From Aliiroseovarius marinus (GTDB taxonomy: Bacteria > Pseudomonadota > Alphaproteobacteria > Rhodobacterales > Rhodobacteraceae), in NCBI RefSeq assembly GCF_004360145.1, contig NZ_ML178715.1, positions 2,069 to 66,068 of the forward strand: a DNA stretch of 64,000 nucleotides, read 5' to 3'. Numbering within the stretch: the first letter of the stretch is position 1; each line of letters opens with the position of its first letter. Below, one piece after another: positions 1 through 8,704 of the stretch. Below the pieces are notes generated by a model. The model ran no database searches and was not told where the DNA came from. It saw nothing but the letters and a program-made list of their open reading frames with translations. A program made the position numbers and the translations under genes.

Positions 1-172
1 CGGTCTGGACACCTGTCTGGCCATCATGAACGTGCTGCATGACGGGCTGGCTGACACCAAATATCGTCCCTGCCCGTTGTTGGTGAAATATGTGGAAGCA
101 GGCTGGGTCGGGCGCAAAGCCGGACGCGGTTTCTATGACTATCGCGGAGAGGTTCCGGTTCCCACGCGCTAA
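1..172 (+). CDS. 3-hydroxyacyl-CoA dehydrogenase (3-hydroxybutyryl-CoA type), C-terminal fragment
   Basis: Only the last 56 codons are in the window; the reading frame is open from base 2 and stops with TAA at 170-172. The visible end reads [20 protein letters not shown], then [20 protein letters not shown]. This is the C-terminal helical domain signature of NAD-dependent 3-hydroxybutyryl-CoA dehydrogenases (G(R/K)KxGxGFYxY close to the end). The family interconverts acetoacetyl-CoA and 3-hydroxybutyryl-CoA in the cytosol, for fatty-acid, butyrate or PHB metabolism. A strong terminator follows within 30 bases, so the gene probably ends its transcript. The N-terminal NAD-binding half lies outside the window. 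Confidence 0.85.
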   Translation, partial: GLDTCLAIMNVLHDGLADTKYRPCPLLVKYVEAGWVGRKAGRGFYDYRGEVPVPTR

Positions 173-196
173 GCCGCAAGCCAGCCCCCAGAAGCA

Positions 197-222
197 CAAA
201 AGGCCCCGCTGGGGCCTTTTTC
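197..222 (+). terminator. Rho-independent terminator after the hydroxyacyl-CoA dehydrogenase
   Basis: AAAAGGCCCC, a 3-base loop (GCT), then GGGGCCTTTT followed by more T. The stem is perfect and A/T-flanked, so it could stop transcripts from both directions, including the convergent acyltransferase gene. Confidence 0.85.
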
Positions 223-225
223 AAT

Positions 226-1107
226 TCACTTGCCAGACAGCGCCAGCGTGTGCGACCGCAGCCACGCCATAAACCCACGCGGGTCCGAGTGCAGCTTCTC
301 CATCTCTTCATCGGTCAGAACCTCGCCAACAACGGGCGCGATCGGCCGGTTGCAGCTTTTGACGATCTCGTGCAGCAAAAGCCCCTGGCGCATCGTGGCC
401 GACAGGCGGTTAGCAATCTGATACCAGCGGGTGTTCGCACCGGGGAAGAAGATTGGCACAACACGTGCGCCCGATCGACGGATCATTTGCGCAGTGAACA
501 CGTTCCACTCGCGCTCGATGGCTGGGCCCATCAGCGTATCGGACGAGGCCACGACGCCCGACGGAAACAGCGTGATCAGCCCGCCTTGCTTTAGAAATGC
601 CATCGCTTCAGCGCGCATCTCGACCATCTTTTTCTGCGCCTCGGGGTCGTGCGGAAATGGTACCGGGATCATGTAGGACGAGGCGACCTCGTCCAACCCA
701 TCCAGAATCGAGCGTGACAGGATGCGATAGTCTTGACGGCGGCGCCCGATCAGCTCGGCCAGCACCATCCCGTCGGTCAGCCCGTGCGGATGGTTGGCGA
801 CGACCACGACGGGCCCCTCGGCGGGAATATTGGCAAGCTGGTCGTCCGGGGTCTGCACTTGCACACCCATCACATCCAGACAGGCACCCCAGAACGCCTG
901 CCCCTTGGGCGCGCCACGGCGCTCTAGTTTACGCACCATGCGCAGGATGGGCAGCTTGCCAGTCATCCACTCCATGGTACGGATAATCAACGCCTGCCCG
1001 GGATTGTTGAACGAGTTGGCATAGGTCAGGGTGCGCCGGTCGTACTGCTGCTGGACCGGAGCCGTCGAGTTGGCCTCTGCCATAGGAGTTTCCGCGTCAT
1101 GCGTCAC
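226..1107 (-). CDS. Lysophospholipid acyltransferase family protein (PlsC-like)
   Basis: 293 aa. It contains the acyltransferase block VVANHPHGLTDG (residues about 100-111), which matches the NH(x5)D arrangement of OlsA/hemolysin-like members of the glycerolipid acyltransferase family. A second block, LFPSGVVASS, follows about 80 residues later. Such proteins move an acyl chain to a lysolipid at the inner membrane face. The exact substrate (lysophosphatidic acid, lyso-ornithine lipid or other) cannot be read from sequence. The start is GTG with AAGGTGAA upstream; an ATG eight codons in is an alternative. It lies just downstream of HPr on the same strand and may be the last gene of the ChvGI/PTS run. 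Confidence 0.75.
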   Translation of the reverse strand: MTHDAETPMAEANSTAPVQQQYDRRTLTYANSFNNPGQALIIRTMEWMTGKLPILRMVRKLERRGAPKGQAFWGACLDVMGVQVQTPDDQLANIPAEGPVVVVANHPHGLTDGMVLAELIGRRRQDYRILSRSILDGLDEVASSYMIPVPFPHDPEAQKKMVEMRAEAMAFLKQGGLITLFPSGVVASSDTLMGPAIEREWNVFTAQMIRRSGARVVPIFFPGANTRWYQIANRLSATMRQGLLLHEIVKSCNRPIAPVVGEVLTDEEMEKLHSDPRGFMAWLRSHTLALSGK

Positions 1108-1136
1108 GTTCGTTCACCTTTGCCCTTTGTCAGAGC

Positions 1137-1409
1137 TTACATGCCTTCGCCGAACTTGTCGGCGACCAGCGCTTCCAGCGCGTCCATCAGCTCGGCCGCT
1201 TGCGGTCCCGAGGTTTCGACCTGAATGCTTGTTCCTTGCGAGGCTGCCAGCATCAACAGTCCCATGATCGAGTCGCCATCCGCGTCCAGTCCATCCTTGG
1301 ACACACGCGCACAGGCATCATGATTTTCGACCGTATCGACAAACTTTGCCGAGGCCCGCGCATGCAGGCCCTTCACATTGATGATCTCAAGCTCTCGGTT
1401 CGTACTCAT
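1137..1409 (-). CDS. ptsH: HPr phosphocarrier protein
   Basis: 90 aa, the normal HPr size. The active-site block GLHARASAKF places the phosphorylated histidine at residue 16. A regulatory serine region, DSIMGLLMLAA, places Ser47 where HPr kinase acts. HPr passes phosphate from enzyme I to EIIA proteins. Here it follows an EIIA of the mannose type and an HPr kinase gene, with no EIIB/EIIC sugar permease in the window, so the phosphorelay is probably regulatory. It starts 7 bases after the EIIA stop, which implies co-transcription. Confidence 0.95.
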   Translation of the reverse strand: MSTNRELEIINVKGLHARASAKFVDTVENHDACARVSKDGLDADGDSIMGLLMLAASQGTSIQVETSGPQAAELMDALEALVADKFGEGM

Positions 1410-1415
1410 GGCGTG

Positions 1416-1808
1416 TCAATCCTCGCTCACGTCAATGCAGTCAATATACTTTCGACCCGCGGCCAACGCTTTCTGCGTCGAGGCCTCGACCGACAGATGG
1501 CGGGTTTTTGCCAGTTTCAGCAACATGGGAAGGTTTGCGCCGTACAGGATTTTGCGGTCGGATTTGCAGCAGGCGGGCAGCGACAAATTGGCCGGAGACC
1601 CGCCAAACATGTCCACAACAATCACCACACCATCGCCCTGATCCACGGCGTCGGCAGCCACCGCGATCTCGGCCCGTTTGTCGTCGCGATCACATTCGGC
1701 GGCTGTCGAAATAGCACGCATACCCGGCTGCTTGCCGACCACGTGTTCGACCGCTGCCAGATATTCGTTTGCAAGCCCGCCATGCGCGACGATCACGATA
1801 CCGATCAC
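1416..1808 (-). CDS. PTS EIIA component, mannose/fructose type (ManX-like)
   Basis: About 130 aa from a GTG start one base after the rapZ stop. The longer in-frame ORF upstream lies inside rapZ and is rejected as coding. The N-terminus IGIVIVAHGGLA gives the phosphorylatable histidine at about residue 9, and VVIVVDMFGGSPAN is the second family block. It is a stand-alone EIIA domain without IIB, IIC or IID. In alphaproteobacteria such proteins accept phosphate from HPr and are thought to serve in regulation rather than sugar uptake. The tight rapZ-EIIA-HPr packing supports one operon. Confidence 0.92.
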   Translation of the reverse strand: MIGIVIVAHGGLANEYLAAVEHVVGKQPGMRAISTAAECDRDDKRAEIAVAADAVDQGDGVVIVVDMFGGSPANLSLPACCKSDRKILYGANLPMLLKLAKTRHLSVEASTQKALAAGRKYIDCIDVSED

Positions 1809-1809
1809 G

Positions 1810-2718
1810 CTAAATCCTCGATGTTGATGCCGCTGCTGTCCCGGCGCGGCGTTCCATTTCCCGATGTCTAATTGACACCTGCCATCCCTTGGTTGCAAGC
1901 GACTTTGCCAAGTTTTCCGCCAAGGCAACCGAACGATGTTGGCCACCGGTGCAACCAAACCCAATCGAAAGGTGCGCTTTGCCCTCTTCCCCGAAGGCCG
2001 GGATCAAGAATTTGACAAGGTTTTGCACCTGCTGAAAGAACTGCGCAAAGCGTGGATCTTGGGCGACATAGTCCGCCACTTCGCTGCTGCGCCCATCCAG
2101 CGCGCGCAGGGCGGGCTCCCAATGCGGATTGCGCAAAAAGCGGGCGTCGAACACCATGTCCAACCCCTGAGGCACCCCGCGTTTATAGGAAAACGAGTGC
2201 ACCGACACGGCGAGCTCTTCCGCGCCCGACACCGACAACCAGCGCATGATTTCATCTTTCAGATCGTGGGGCGACAGGTCAGAGGTATCGATCAACACAT
2301 CCGCACGCCGCCGGATCGGGATCAGAAGTTCGATCTCGCGGGTGATGCCCAGTTCGGGCGTTTCATCGGGGGCCAGCGGGTGGCGACGACGGGTTTCCGA
2401 GTAGCGCCGCAGCAGCACCTCCTGCGAGCAATCCATATACAGGACCTCGACCTCGAATCCGTCATCCTCGCGCAGGTCTTCGATCACCTGCAGCAGCATC
2501 TCGGTCGAGAAATCACGGTTGCGTACATCCACGCCCAGCGCCAAGGGCTGGGTCAGCGCGGGGCCAGACAAGACGCGGTCGATCAGGGACATCGGAAGGT
2601 TGTCGATCACCTCGTACCCGATGTCTTCCAGAACGCGGATCGCGGTGGTGCGCCCAGCCCCGGACGGGCCAGTCACCAGCACAATCTTCTGCCCAGATTT
2701 CGTTTTACTATCCGTCAT
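1810..2718 (-). CDS. rapZ: RNase adapter / nucleotide-binding protein RapZ
   Basis: About 302 aa. Walker [10 protein letters not shown] is at residues 17-25 and the C-terminal family signature [10 protein letters not shown] is near residue 265. In E. coli RapZ binds small RNAs and guides RNase E to control glucosamine-6-phosphate synthase; the alphaproteobacterial role is not established. Two ATGs lie two codons apart; AAGGGA is better spaced for the second (2718), which I chose. It sits between hprK and EIIA, the conserved alphaproteobacterial order. Confidence 0.93.
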   Translation of the reverse strand: MTDSKTKSGQKIVLVTGPSGAGRTTAIRVLEDIGYEVIDNLPMSLIDRVLSGPALTQPLALGVDVRNRDFSTEMLLQVIEDLREDDGFEVEVLYMDCSQEVLLRRYSETRRRHPLAPDETPELGITREIELLIPIRRRADVLIDTSDLSPHDLKDEIMRWLSVSGAEELAVSVHSFSYKRGVPQGLDMVFDARFLRNPHWEPALRALDGRSSEVADYVAQDPRFAQFFQQVQNLVKFLIPAFGEEGKAHLSIGFGCTGGQHRSVALAENLAKSLATKGWQVSIRHREMERRAGTAAASTSRI

Positions 2719-2799
2719 TGCCATTCCCTTAGAACCGGCGTCCCGCAGCGCGTGCGAGGCATATAACGCAATTCAGAAGCGGACCAAAGTCCAGCCACC

Positions 2800-3243
2800 T
2801 TATTCTGCAAAAGCGTGGCGTCCGTGACGCAACATGTTGAAGACTGCTATTGCGAAATAAGGTGCGTCGACGCGAAACAGGCATTCAATCGCGCAACCGT
2901 TAACTTCTGTGAACGCGGGTGAAGCCGGCAGGCGCGCCATTTCGATCTGCCCCATATCGACCACCAACTTCAGCTGCGCTTTCGGGCAATACGGCACGTT
3001 GATCAGGCCAACGCCGCGCGCTTCAATGACGCCGGGCATTTCGGGTGGGGCAATCACGAAGGGGGTATCGCCTTCCATCACAATCTGGCTAAGGTCGTCG
3101 GCTACCAGTTGCGCGCCCAACCCGATCAATTCCAACGCCAAGGCGGATTTTCCCGATCCGGACGGGCCGGTTATCATCACCGCCGCATCCCCAACCGCCA
3201 CTGTCGTGGCGTGATAGCGGGCGGTGACGTCTGTGTCGCTCAT
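2800..3243 (-). CDS. hprK: HPr kinase/phosphorylase, short alphaproteobacterial form
   Basis: 147 aa, about half the length of Firmicute HprK. It keeps the catalytic domain only: P-loop GPSGSGKS (residues 26-33), VADD (about 47-50) and the HprK signature GVIEARGVGLINV (71-83). The N-terminal domain of classical HprK is absent, as is usual in alphaproteobacteria. It phosphorylates HPr on the regulatory serine (Ser47 of the HPr encoded here). Its start overlaps the chvG stop by 4 bases, so translation is coupled to the sensor kinase. That links a two-component system to PTS control. Confidence 0.93.
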   Translation of the reverse strand: MSDTDVTARYHATTVAVGDAAVMITGPSGSGKSALALELIGLGAQLVADDLSQIVMEGDTPFVIAPPEMPGVIEARGVGLINVPYCPKAQLKLVVDMGQIEMARLPASPAFTEVNGCAIECLFRVDAPYFAIAVFNMLRHGRHAFAE

Positions 3244-5081
3244 ACGGGCAGCCCGACCACGAACCGTGCGCCCAGCGGCTCGGACGTCAGATCCGCATCG
3301 GTGGGCCGGATATTCTCGGCCCAGATGACCCCGCCATGCGCCTCGACGATCTGCTTCGAGATCGCCAGACCAAGGCCCGAGTTGTTGCCAAACTGGTTCT
3401 GCGGACGTTCGGAGTAGAAACGATCAAAGATCTTGCCCAGCGCCTGATCGGGAATGCCGGGGCCTGTATCCTCGACCACCACCAGCACACGGTTTTCGCG
3501 GCGTCGGGTCCAGACGCGGATTGCATCCCCGCTTTCGCAGAAGCTCAGCGCGTTGGTGATGAGGTTCACGAATACCTGCGCCAGACGCGCCTCTAACCCG
3601 CTGATCATGATCGGGTTCTTGGGCAGATCGGTGATGAAATCGACGCCCTTGTTCTGCGCCTCGCCCCCCAGATAATCCGACAGGCTGCGCAACATCCGCA
3701 GCAGATCGAACTCTTCTTCGTCCTCGCGCACCAGTTCGCTGTCCAGACGCGAGGCGTTCGAGATGTCGCTGACCAGACGATCCAAGCGGCGCGTGTCGTG
3801 TTCAATCACATCCAACAGCCGCTCGCGCTGCTCGTCCTTGTTGGCCAGACGCAGTGTACCCACGGCAGACCGCAGACTGGCCAGCGGGTTCTTAATTTCG
3901 TGCGCCACATCGGCAGCGAACTGTTCGTTCGCATCAATACGGTCATAGAGCGCGGTGACCATGCCACGCAGCGCCCCAGACAGACGCCCGATTTCATCCG
4001 GGCGGCCGGTCATATCAGGAATGCGCACCCGGCGGGTTTTGACATTGCGCGGATCGTTTTCGCCGCTCAATTCTGCCGCGGTCGCAAGATCCGACAACGG
4101 GTTCGCGATGGTCGACGCGAGCACAAGGCTTAGGCCGATAGAGACCAGAATGGCGATGACGAACATTTGTAGCAGTTGTTCACGTTCGGCACGGACCAGC
4201 AGATCCAACTCGCCCGCCGCGCTGGTGATCGCAACGACCCCTTTCGGCATGCCATCCACCAAGATCGGCGTCGCCACGGAAAAGACCGTGCCGCTGTTCT
4301 TATCAACCCCGTTTGCCACCTGCGTGGCCCCCAGCATCGCGCGGAAATACAGGCTGCGCGCCATGCTTTCCGTGTCCAGCGGCTGCTCAAGCCCACGCCC
4401 AGTGTCAGCAAAGCCCGAGGTCGCCTCCCAAATCGAGTTCAGGATGTCCGTGATCACCGTCGAGCCGATATCGCGTTGCAACCCATCAACCGGCGTTTTC
4501 TCTCCGCGATCTTGCCCTACGGTGGTCGCCACAAGGTTTTCGGCATCGTCAAAAACGAACACTTCCAAACCGACTGGCAAGTGCAGGTTCGACAGGGTCA
4601 TGGCGAAATCGGACGGCGCGGTCTCGGCCAGATCGGTTTCCAACGTGTCGATCGTTTCCTGCTCGACCTCGACGTCTCCGGTGACGCTGTCCGTGGCTTC
4701 CGACAGGGTTTCTTCGACAATGCGCGCGGCTTCCTCGCCCTGCGAAAGCTGCGCCTCAAACACATCCGCGATCAGCTCGGCTTCGACCACCAGACCACGT
4801 TCGCGTTGAAACAGAAGGCTGTCACGAAACGGGTTCAGGTACAGAACACCTGCCACAAGGATCACCAGACCCAGCAAGTTGAACGTGATGATCTTGCGTG
4901 CCAGCGGCGAGCGGTTGATCGAAATCAGCCGGCGCTCAGTCTTGGCATCTGGAAACAGGTCATCATAGTTGTCCTGAGACGACATCCAGTCTTCGCTCAG
5001 GTCTACGTCACCTTCAGGTGGGGTGCTTTGGGCCTTCTCGCGCTTTTGCTTCCGGCTTGATGCAAACAGCATGCGCGTCAT
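3240..5081 (-). CDS. chvG: Sensor histidine kinase ChvG (ExoS family)
   Basis: 613 aa. A cytoplasmic N-terminus of about 60 residues is followed by a TM segment (about 62-82), a periplasmic sensor region (about 90-300), a second TM (about 305-325), HAMP, a HisKA domain with the H-box [10 protein letters not shown] (His394) and a HATPase_c domain (G1 [11 protein letters not shown]2 [10 protein letters not shown]). The ChvG/ChvI system responds to acid and envelope stress in Rhizobiales. The stop overlaps hprK and the start overlaps chvI by 4 bases each, giving a translationally coupled chvI-chvG-hprK unit. The natural signal in this organism is unknown. Confidence 0.93.
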   Translation of the reverse strand: MTRMLFASSRKQKREKAQSTPPEGDVDLSEDWMSSQDNYDDLFPDAKTERRLISINRSPLARKIITFNLLGLVILVAGVLYLNPFRDSLLFQRERGLVVEAELIADVFEAQLSQGEEAARIVEETLSEATDSVTGDVEVEQETIDTLETDLAETAPSDFAMTLSNLHLPVGLEVFVFDDAENLVATTVGQDRGEKTPVDGLQRDIGSTVITDILNSIWEATSGFADTGRGLEQPLDTESMARSLYFRAMLGATQVANGVDKNSGTVFSVATPILVDGMPKGVVAITSAAGELDLLVRAEREQLLQMFVIAILVSIGLSLVLASTIANPLSDLATAAELSGENDPRNVKTRRVRIPDMTGRPDEIGRLSGALRGMVTALYDRIDANEQFAADVAHEIKNPLASLRSAVGTLRLANKDEQRERLLDVIEHDTRRLDRLVSDISNASRLDSELVREDEEEFDLLRMLRSLSDYLGGEAQNKGVDFITDLPKNPIMISGLEARLAQVFVNLITNALSFCESGDAIRVWTRRRENRVLVVVEDTGPGIPDQALGKIFDRFYSERPQNQFGNNSGLGLAISKQIVEAHGGVIWAENIRPTDADLTSEPLGARFVVGLPV

Positions 5082-5782
5082 TCTTCGTTGTAGCGGTATC
5101 CGATGCCGTAAAGCGTTTCGATGGCCGAGAAATCTGCATCCGCCGAGCGCATCTTCTTACGTAGCCGTTTGATATGACTGTCGATGGTCCGGTCATCCAC
5201 ATAGACCTGATCATCATAGGCCACGTCCATCAACTGATCGCGGCTTTTCACGAAGCCGGGGCGTTGGGCCAAGGCTTGCAGCAACAAAAACTCGGTAACG
5301 GTCAGGGACACGTCCTGACCTTTCCACGTCACGGCGTGGCGCAGCGGATCCATGCGCAGCTCACCCCGTTCCATCACGCGCCCGTCTTCGACTTCTCCGG
5401 CGTCGTCGCTTGCGATCACCTCTTGTCGGCGCAGCAGCGCGCGGATGCGTTCGACCAGAAGGCGCTGACTGAACGGCTTGGTTACATAGTCGTCGGCACC
5501 CATGCGCAGGCCAAGTACCTCGTCAATTTCGTCGTCTTTCGAGGTCAGGAAAATCACCGGCAGGGTCGAGGTCTTCTGCCGCACACGTTGCAGCAGATCC
5601 ATCCCGTCCATCCGCGGCATCTTGATGTCGAAGACCGCAAGGTCCGGCAGGCGTTTCGCAAAAGCGTCAAGCGCGCTTTGACCGTCATTATAGGTCTCTA
5701 CTTCGAACCCTTCGGCCTCAAGCGTAATAGACACTGAAGTCAGGATGTTTCTGTCGTCGTCGACCAAGGCAATTCTGGACAT
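5078..5782 (-). CDS. chvI: Response regulator ChvI (OmpR/PhoB family)
   Basis: 234 aa from the ATG giving [14 protein letters not shown]; an upstream in-frame ATG adds 11 non-family residues and is not used. The receiver domain has the acidic pair near residue 9, phospho-acceptor Asp52 in [10 protein letters not shown], and K in [11 protein letters not shown] winged-helix DNA-binding domain occupies the C-terminal 100 residues ([16 protein letters not shown]). It is the partner of ChvG. It is transcribed divergently from pckA across a 372-base region full of dyads, so direct control of pckA is plausible; in Agrobacterium, pckA also lies next to chvGI. Confidence 0.94.
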   Translation of the reverse strand: MSRIALVDDDRNILTSVSITLEAEGFEVETYNDGQSALDAFAKRLPDLAVFDIKMPRMDGMDLLQRVRQKTSTLPVIFLTSKDDEIDEVLGLRMGADDYVTKPFSQRLLVERIRALLRRQEVIASDDAGEVEDGRVMERGELRMDPLRHAVTWKGQDVSLTVTEFLLLQALAQRPGFVKSRDQLMDVAYDDQVYVDDRTIDSHIKRLRKKMRSADADFSAIETLYGIGYRYNEE

Positions 5783-5844
5783 TGGGCTTCCTCGCACTGC
5801 TCGAGCCACGTTCATTCATGAACTCTTCTTAACATATTCTCGCG

Positions 5845-5869
5845 TTCTCAGTGGCGAATCAACTGAGAA
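5845..5869. repeat. Inverted repeat upstream of chvI
   Basis: TTCTCAGT, 9 bases, ACTGAGAA: a perfect 8-base-arm dyad about 63 bases before the chvI start. The A/T-rich arms and one-turn-plus spacing suit a protein-binding site better than a terminator. Which regulator binds is unknown; ChvI autoregulation is one possibility. Confidence 0.45.
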
Positions 5870-6038
5870 TTGCGATTCGGAACTGAGGCGCGCAGCTTTC
5901 TTACGTCGCCGCCCGGAATTCAACACGAATGTATCTGCCGTTTATTTCGCATACGAAACTTATTGGTTGCGCAAACACAGTGTTGCTTGCGCTAACGCGA
6001 CAATGCGCGCTGTTCCATCAGAAAGCAGTCGTGCTATA

Positions 6039-6053
6039 GGCCGGTCACCGGCC
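6039..6053. promoter_or_regulatory. Perfect 15-base palindrome in the pckA upstream region
   Basis: GGCCGGT-C-ACCGGCC, perfectly symmetrical around base 6046 and immediately after a TATAGG-like -10 candidate (6035-6040). It could be an operator at the pckA transcription start or the base of a leader hairpin. Confidence 0.4.
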
Positions 6054-6057
6054 CTCG

Positions 6058-6106
6058 TTCACATGAGGGTTGGCGTGCGGGTGTTTTGCCTGCGCTCTCA
6101 TGTGAA
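6058..6106 (+). repeat. Long imperfect hairpin in the probable pckA leader
   Basis: TTCACATGAG (6058-6067) and CTCATGTGAA (6097-6106) are perfect 10-base arms. Three further pairs (two G-U) extend the stem, and a second inner stem GCGGG / CCTGC (6077-6081 with 6089-6093) caps it with a U-rich loop. It ends about 48 bases before the pckA ATG, so if transcribed it would form a stable 5' UTR structure. Confidence 0.5.
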
Positions 6107-6154
6107 ACAGATACGCCGGGGAGTTACAGACGGACCGGCGACAGGAGCAAATAA

Positions 6155-7753
6155 ATGACCACTGGACGGGTAAACCCAGCACGCCGCTTGGAAGATCAAG
6201 GCATCACCGGGCTGGGCAATGTCTATTACAACCTGATGGAGCCAGCTCTGATCGAAGCCGCACTGGGCCGCGGCGAGGGCAAGCTTGGACAAGGCGGGAC
6301 CTTCCTGGTCGAGACCGGCAAGCACACGGGCCGTTCTCCCAAGGATAAATTCGTCGTCAAAACCCCCAGCGTCGAGCCGCACATCTGGTGGGAAAACAAC
6401 CCGCCGATGGATCCGGCCAAGTTCGATGTCCTGTACGAGGACATGCTGGAGCACATGAAAGGTAACGACTACTACGTTCAGGATCTGTATGGCGGCGCCG
6501 ACCCGGCCCACCGTCTGGATGTGCGCGTGGTTTCGGAACTCGCCTGGCACAACCTGTTCATCCGTCATCTGCTGCGCCGCCCCGACCGCGACGAGCTGGA
6601 CGAGTTCGAACCCGAATTCACCATCATCAACTGCCCGACCTTCAACGCAGACGCCGAGCGTCACGGCTGTCGTTCGGAAACGGTGATCGCCCTGAACTTC
6701 GACCGCAAGCTGATCCTGATCGGCGGCACTGAATACGCTGGTGAGAACAAGAAATCGGTCTTCACCCTGCTGAACTACATGCTGCCCGAAAAAGGCATCA
6801 TGCCGATGCACTGCTCGGCCAACCACGCCACCGGCAACCCGGTCGACACCGCCGTCTTCTTCGGCCTGTCGGGCACCGGCAAAACCACCCTGTCGGCAGA
6901 TCCCGAGCGCACGCTGATCGGTGATGACGAGCACGGCTGGTCGGACACCGGCACCTTCAACTTCGAAGGTGGCTGCTACGCCAAGACCATCAACCTGTCG
7001 GCCGAAGCCGAGCCGGAAATCTACGCCACGACCCAGAAGTTCGCGACCGTGATCGAGAACATGGTCTATGACGAAGAGACCAAGGAACTGGACTTCGAAG
7101 ATGACAGCCTGACGGCCAACATGCGTTGCGCCTATCCGCTGCACTATATCTCGAACGCGTCGAAAACCGCGATTGGCGGTCACCCGAAGAACATCATCAT
7201 GCTGACCTGTGATGCGTTTGGTGTTCTGCCTCCGATCGCGCGTCTGACGCCGGCGCAGGCCATGTATCACTTCCTGTCGGGCTTCACCTCGAAGGTTGCA
7301 GGTACCGAAAAAGGTGTGACCGAGCCCGAGCCGACCTTCTCGACCTGCTTTGGTGCGCCCTTCATGCCGCGCCGCCCGGCCGAGTATGGTGCGCTGCTGC
7401 GTGACAAGATCGCCAAGCACGGTGCAACTTGCTGGCTGGTGAACACCGGTTGGACCGGTGGTGCTTATGGCACTGGCTCGCGTATGCCGATCCGCGCCAC
7501 CCGCGCGCTGCTGACCGCTGCTCTGGACGGGTCGCTGGCCGATGCCAAGTTCCGCAAGGACGAAAACTTCGGCTTCGAAGTTCCGGTCAAGGTGGAAGGC
7601 GTTGCCGACCTGCTGCTAGATCCGCGCCGCACCTGGCAGGATGCTGCAGCCTATGACGCGCAAGCTGCCAAGCTGGTCAAAATGTTCGCTGACAACTTTG
7701 TTCAGTACGAAGGCGACATTGACGACGACGTGAAAGCCGTCGCCATCGGTTAA
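6155..7753 (+). CDS. pckA: Phosphoenolpyruvate carboxykinase (ATP)
   Basis: 532 aa, full length for the ATP-dependent family. The P-loop GLSGTGKTT is at 237-245. The metal-binding stretch LIGDDEHGW and the substrate block [10 protein letters not shown] (about 57-66) are also present. It converts oxaloacetate plus ATP to PEP, CO2 and ADP, the first committed step of gluconeogenesis, in the cytosol. The ribosome site CAGGAG is well spaced. The gene is divergent from chvI, lies behind a structured leader, and ends at a clear terminator, so it is its own transcription unit. Codon use is strongly C-biased, as expected for a highly expressed gene. Confidence 0.97.
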   Translation: MTTGRVNPARRLEDQGITGLGNVYYNLMEPALIEAALGRGEGKLGQGGTFLVETGKHTGRSPKDKFVVKTPSVEPHIWWENNPPMDPAKFDVLYEDMLEHMKGNDYYVQDLYGGADPAHRLDVRVVSELAWHNLFIRHLLRRPDRDELDEFEPEFTIINCPTFNADAERHGCRSETVIALNFDRKLILIGGTEYAGENKKSVFTLLNYMLPEKGIMPMHCSANHATGNPVDTAVFFGLSGTGKTTLSADPERTLIGDDEHGWSDTGTFNFEGGCYAKTINLSAEAEPEIYATTQKFATVIENMVYDEETKELDFEDDSLTANMRCAYPLHYISNASKTAIGGHPKNIIMLTCDAFGVLPPIARLTPAQAMYHFLSGFTSKVAGTEKGVTEPEPTFSTCFGAPFMPRRPAEYGALLRDKIAKHGATCWLVNTGWTGGAYGTGSRMPIRATRALLTAALDGSLADAKFRKDENFGFEVPVKVEGVADLLLDPRRTWQDAAAYDAQAAKLVKMFADNFVQYEGDIDDDVKAVAIG

Positions 7754-7773
7754 GCCGCAAAACAGACTAAGAC

Positions 7774-7808
7774 AAACGCCCCGGTTCATCGCCGGGGCGT
7801 TTTCTTTT
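7774..7808 (+). terminator. Rho-independent terminator after pckA
   Basis: AACGCCCCGG, a short loop, CCGGGGCGTT, then TTTCTTTT. Ten-base perfect stem with a U-tract. Confidence 0.9.
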
Positions 7809-7879
7809 GGGCTGACGCCCCGTGACTTTACGCGCAGTCACGCTTTACGCGAACGTAAGCTTTGCGCTTGCATGCGCCT

Positions 7880-8704
7880 ATGACCCAGACTGTCACCATA
7901 GATGGCCCCGCCCCGCTGACCGGCACATTCTTCGAAGCCGCCACCCCGCGCGCCGTCGCGGTGCTGAACGGCGCGACCGGGGTGCCTCACCGCTTCTATC
8001 GCCATTTCGCCGCGTGGCTGGCCGAGACGCAGGACGTTTCGTGCCTGATCTATGACTACCGCGATTTCGGAGCCTCGGCCCGCGGGCCGGTTCGCGATGT
8101 GACGGCCTCGATGCTGGATTGGGGTTTAAGTGACACTCAGGTCGCAAGAGACTGGCTCGAGGCCCGCGCAAACGGACTGCCCGTTTGGCTTATGGGGCAT
8201 TCCCTTGGCGGTCTCATGCTGGCACGCCACCAGCGCACCAAGGACGTCGCGCGCGTGATTACCGTGTGCACTGGTCCCGTTCACACCACGGACCATCCGT
8301 GGCCATTCCAAGCCACGGTGCGCGCCCTGTGGTTTGTGGTCGGCCCGCTTTCGACGGCAAGTTTTGGCTATGTGCCGAAACAGGTCTCGGGCCTTGGCAG
8401 TGACATTCCCGGCCCCGTCTTCAAGCAGTGGAAACGCTGGTGCACGACGCGCGGGTACCCGGCCAAGGACCCATGTATCCCCGCCGCGCCGATTGCAGCC
8501 TTTTCATGCCCTGTACGCACCGTATCGCTATCAGATGACACATCCGTTCCGCCAAGCGCCGTGGCCCGCATGACCGAGCTTTATCCCGGAACTGAGACCG
8601 AACACCTCGCGCTGACCCCACAAGAGTTTGGCTTGAAGAAAGTCGGACATATCGACGCTTTCCGCCCGGAAAACGCCAAGCTCTGGCCCGCGTTGATCGC
8701 TTAA
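7880..8704 (+). CDS. Alpha/beta-fold hydrolase
   Basis: About 274 aa from ATG 7880; an in-frame TTG six codons earlier is possible. The nucleophile elbow GHSLGG puts the catalytic serine at about residue 108. An N-terminal strand, NGATGVPHRFYRHFA, is typical of a hydrolase subgroup sometimes called predicted hydrolases of the alpha/beta superfamily. The likely acid is in the Asp-rich VSLSDDTSVPP stretch and the histidine in KKVGHIDAF near the end. Substrate unknown; an esterase or lipase role is only inferred. No good ribosome site is visible. Its stop TAA is shared on the opposite strand with the TauE/SafE gene through TTAA. Confidence 0.8.
   Translation: MTQTVTIDGPAPLTGTFFEAATPRAVAVLNGATGVPHRFYRHFAAWLAETQDVSCLIYDYRDFGASARGPVRDVTASMLDWGLSDTQVARDWLEARANGLPVWLMGHSLGGLMLARHQRTKDVARVITVCTGPVHTTDHPWPFQATVRALWFVVGPLSTASFGYVPKQVSGLGSDIPGPVFKQWKRWCTTRGYPAKDPCIPAAPIAAFSCPVRTVSLSDDTSVPPSAVARMTELYPGTETEHLALTPQEFGLKKVGHIDAFRPENAKLWPALIA

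Larger units (their letters stand above)
5783..6154. promoter_or_regulatory. Divergent chvI / pckA control region
   Basis: The only gap above 300 bases in the window. It contains no convincing ORF. It holds at least three dyads (listed separately): an 8-base-arm repeat at 5845-5869, a perfect 15-base palindrome at 6039-6053, and a 10-base-arm repeat at 6058-6106. The chvI-proximal half is relatively AT-rich, with TTCTTAACATATTC at 5824-5837. CAGGAG at 6140-6145 is the pckA ribosome binding site. Exact promoters could not be assigned with confidence. Confidence 0.7.

Noticed and set aside
6098-7420. 440-codon open frame antisense to pckA
   Set aside because: Composition without family motifs; pckA on the other strand is complete and conserved.
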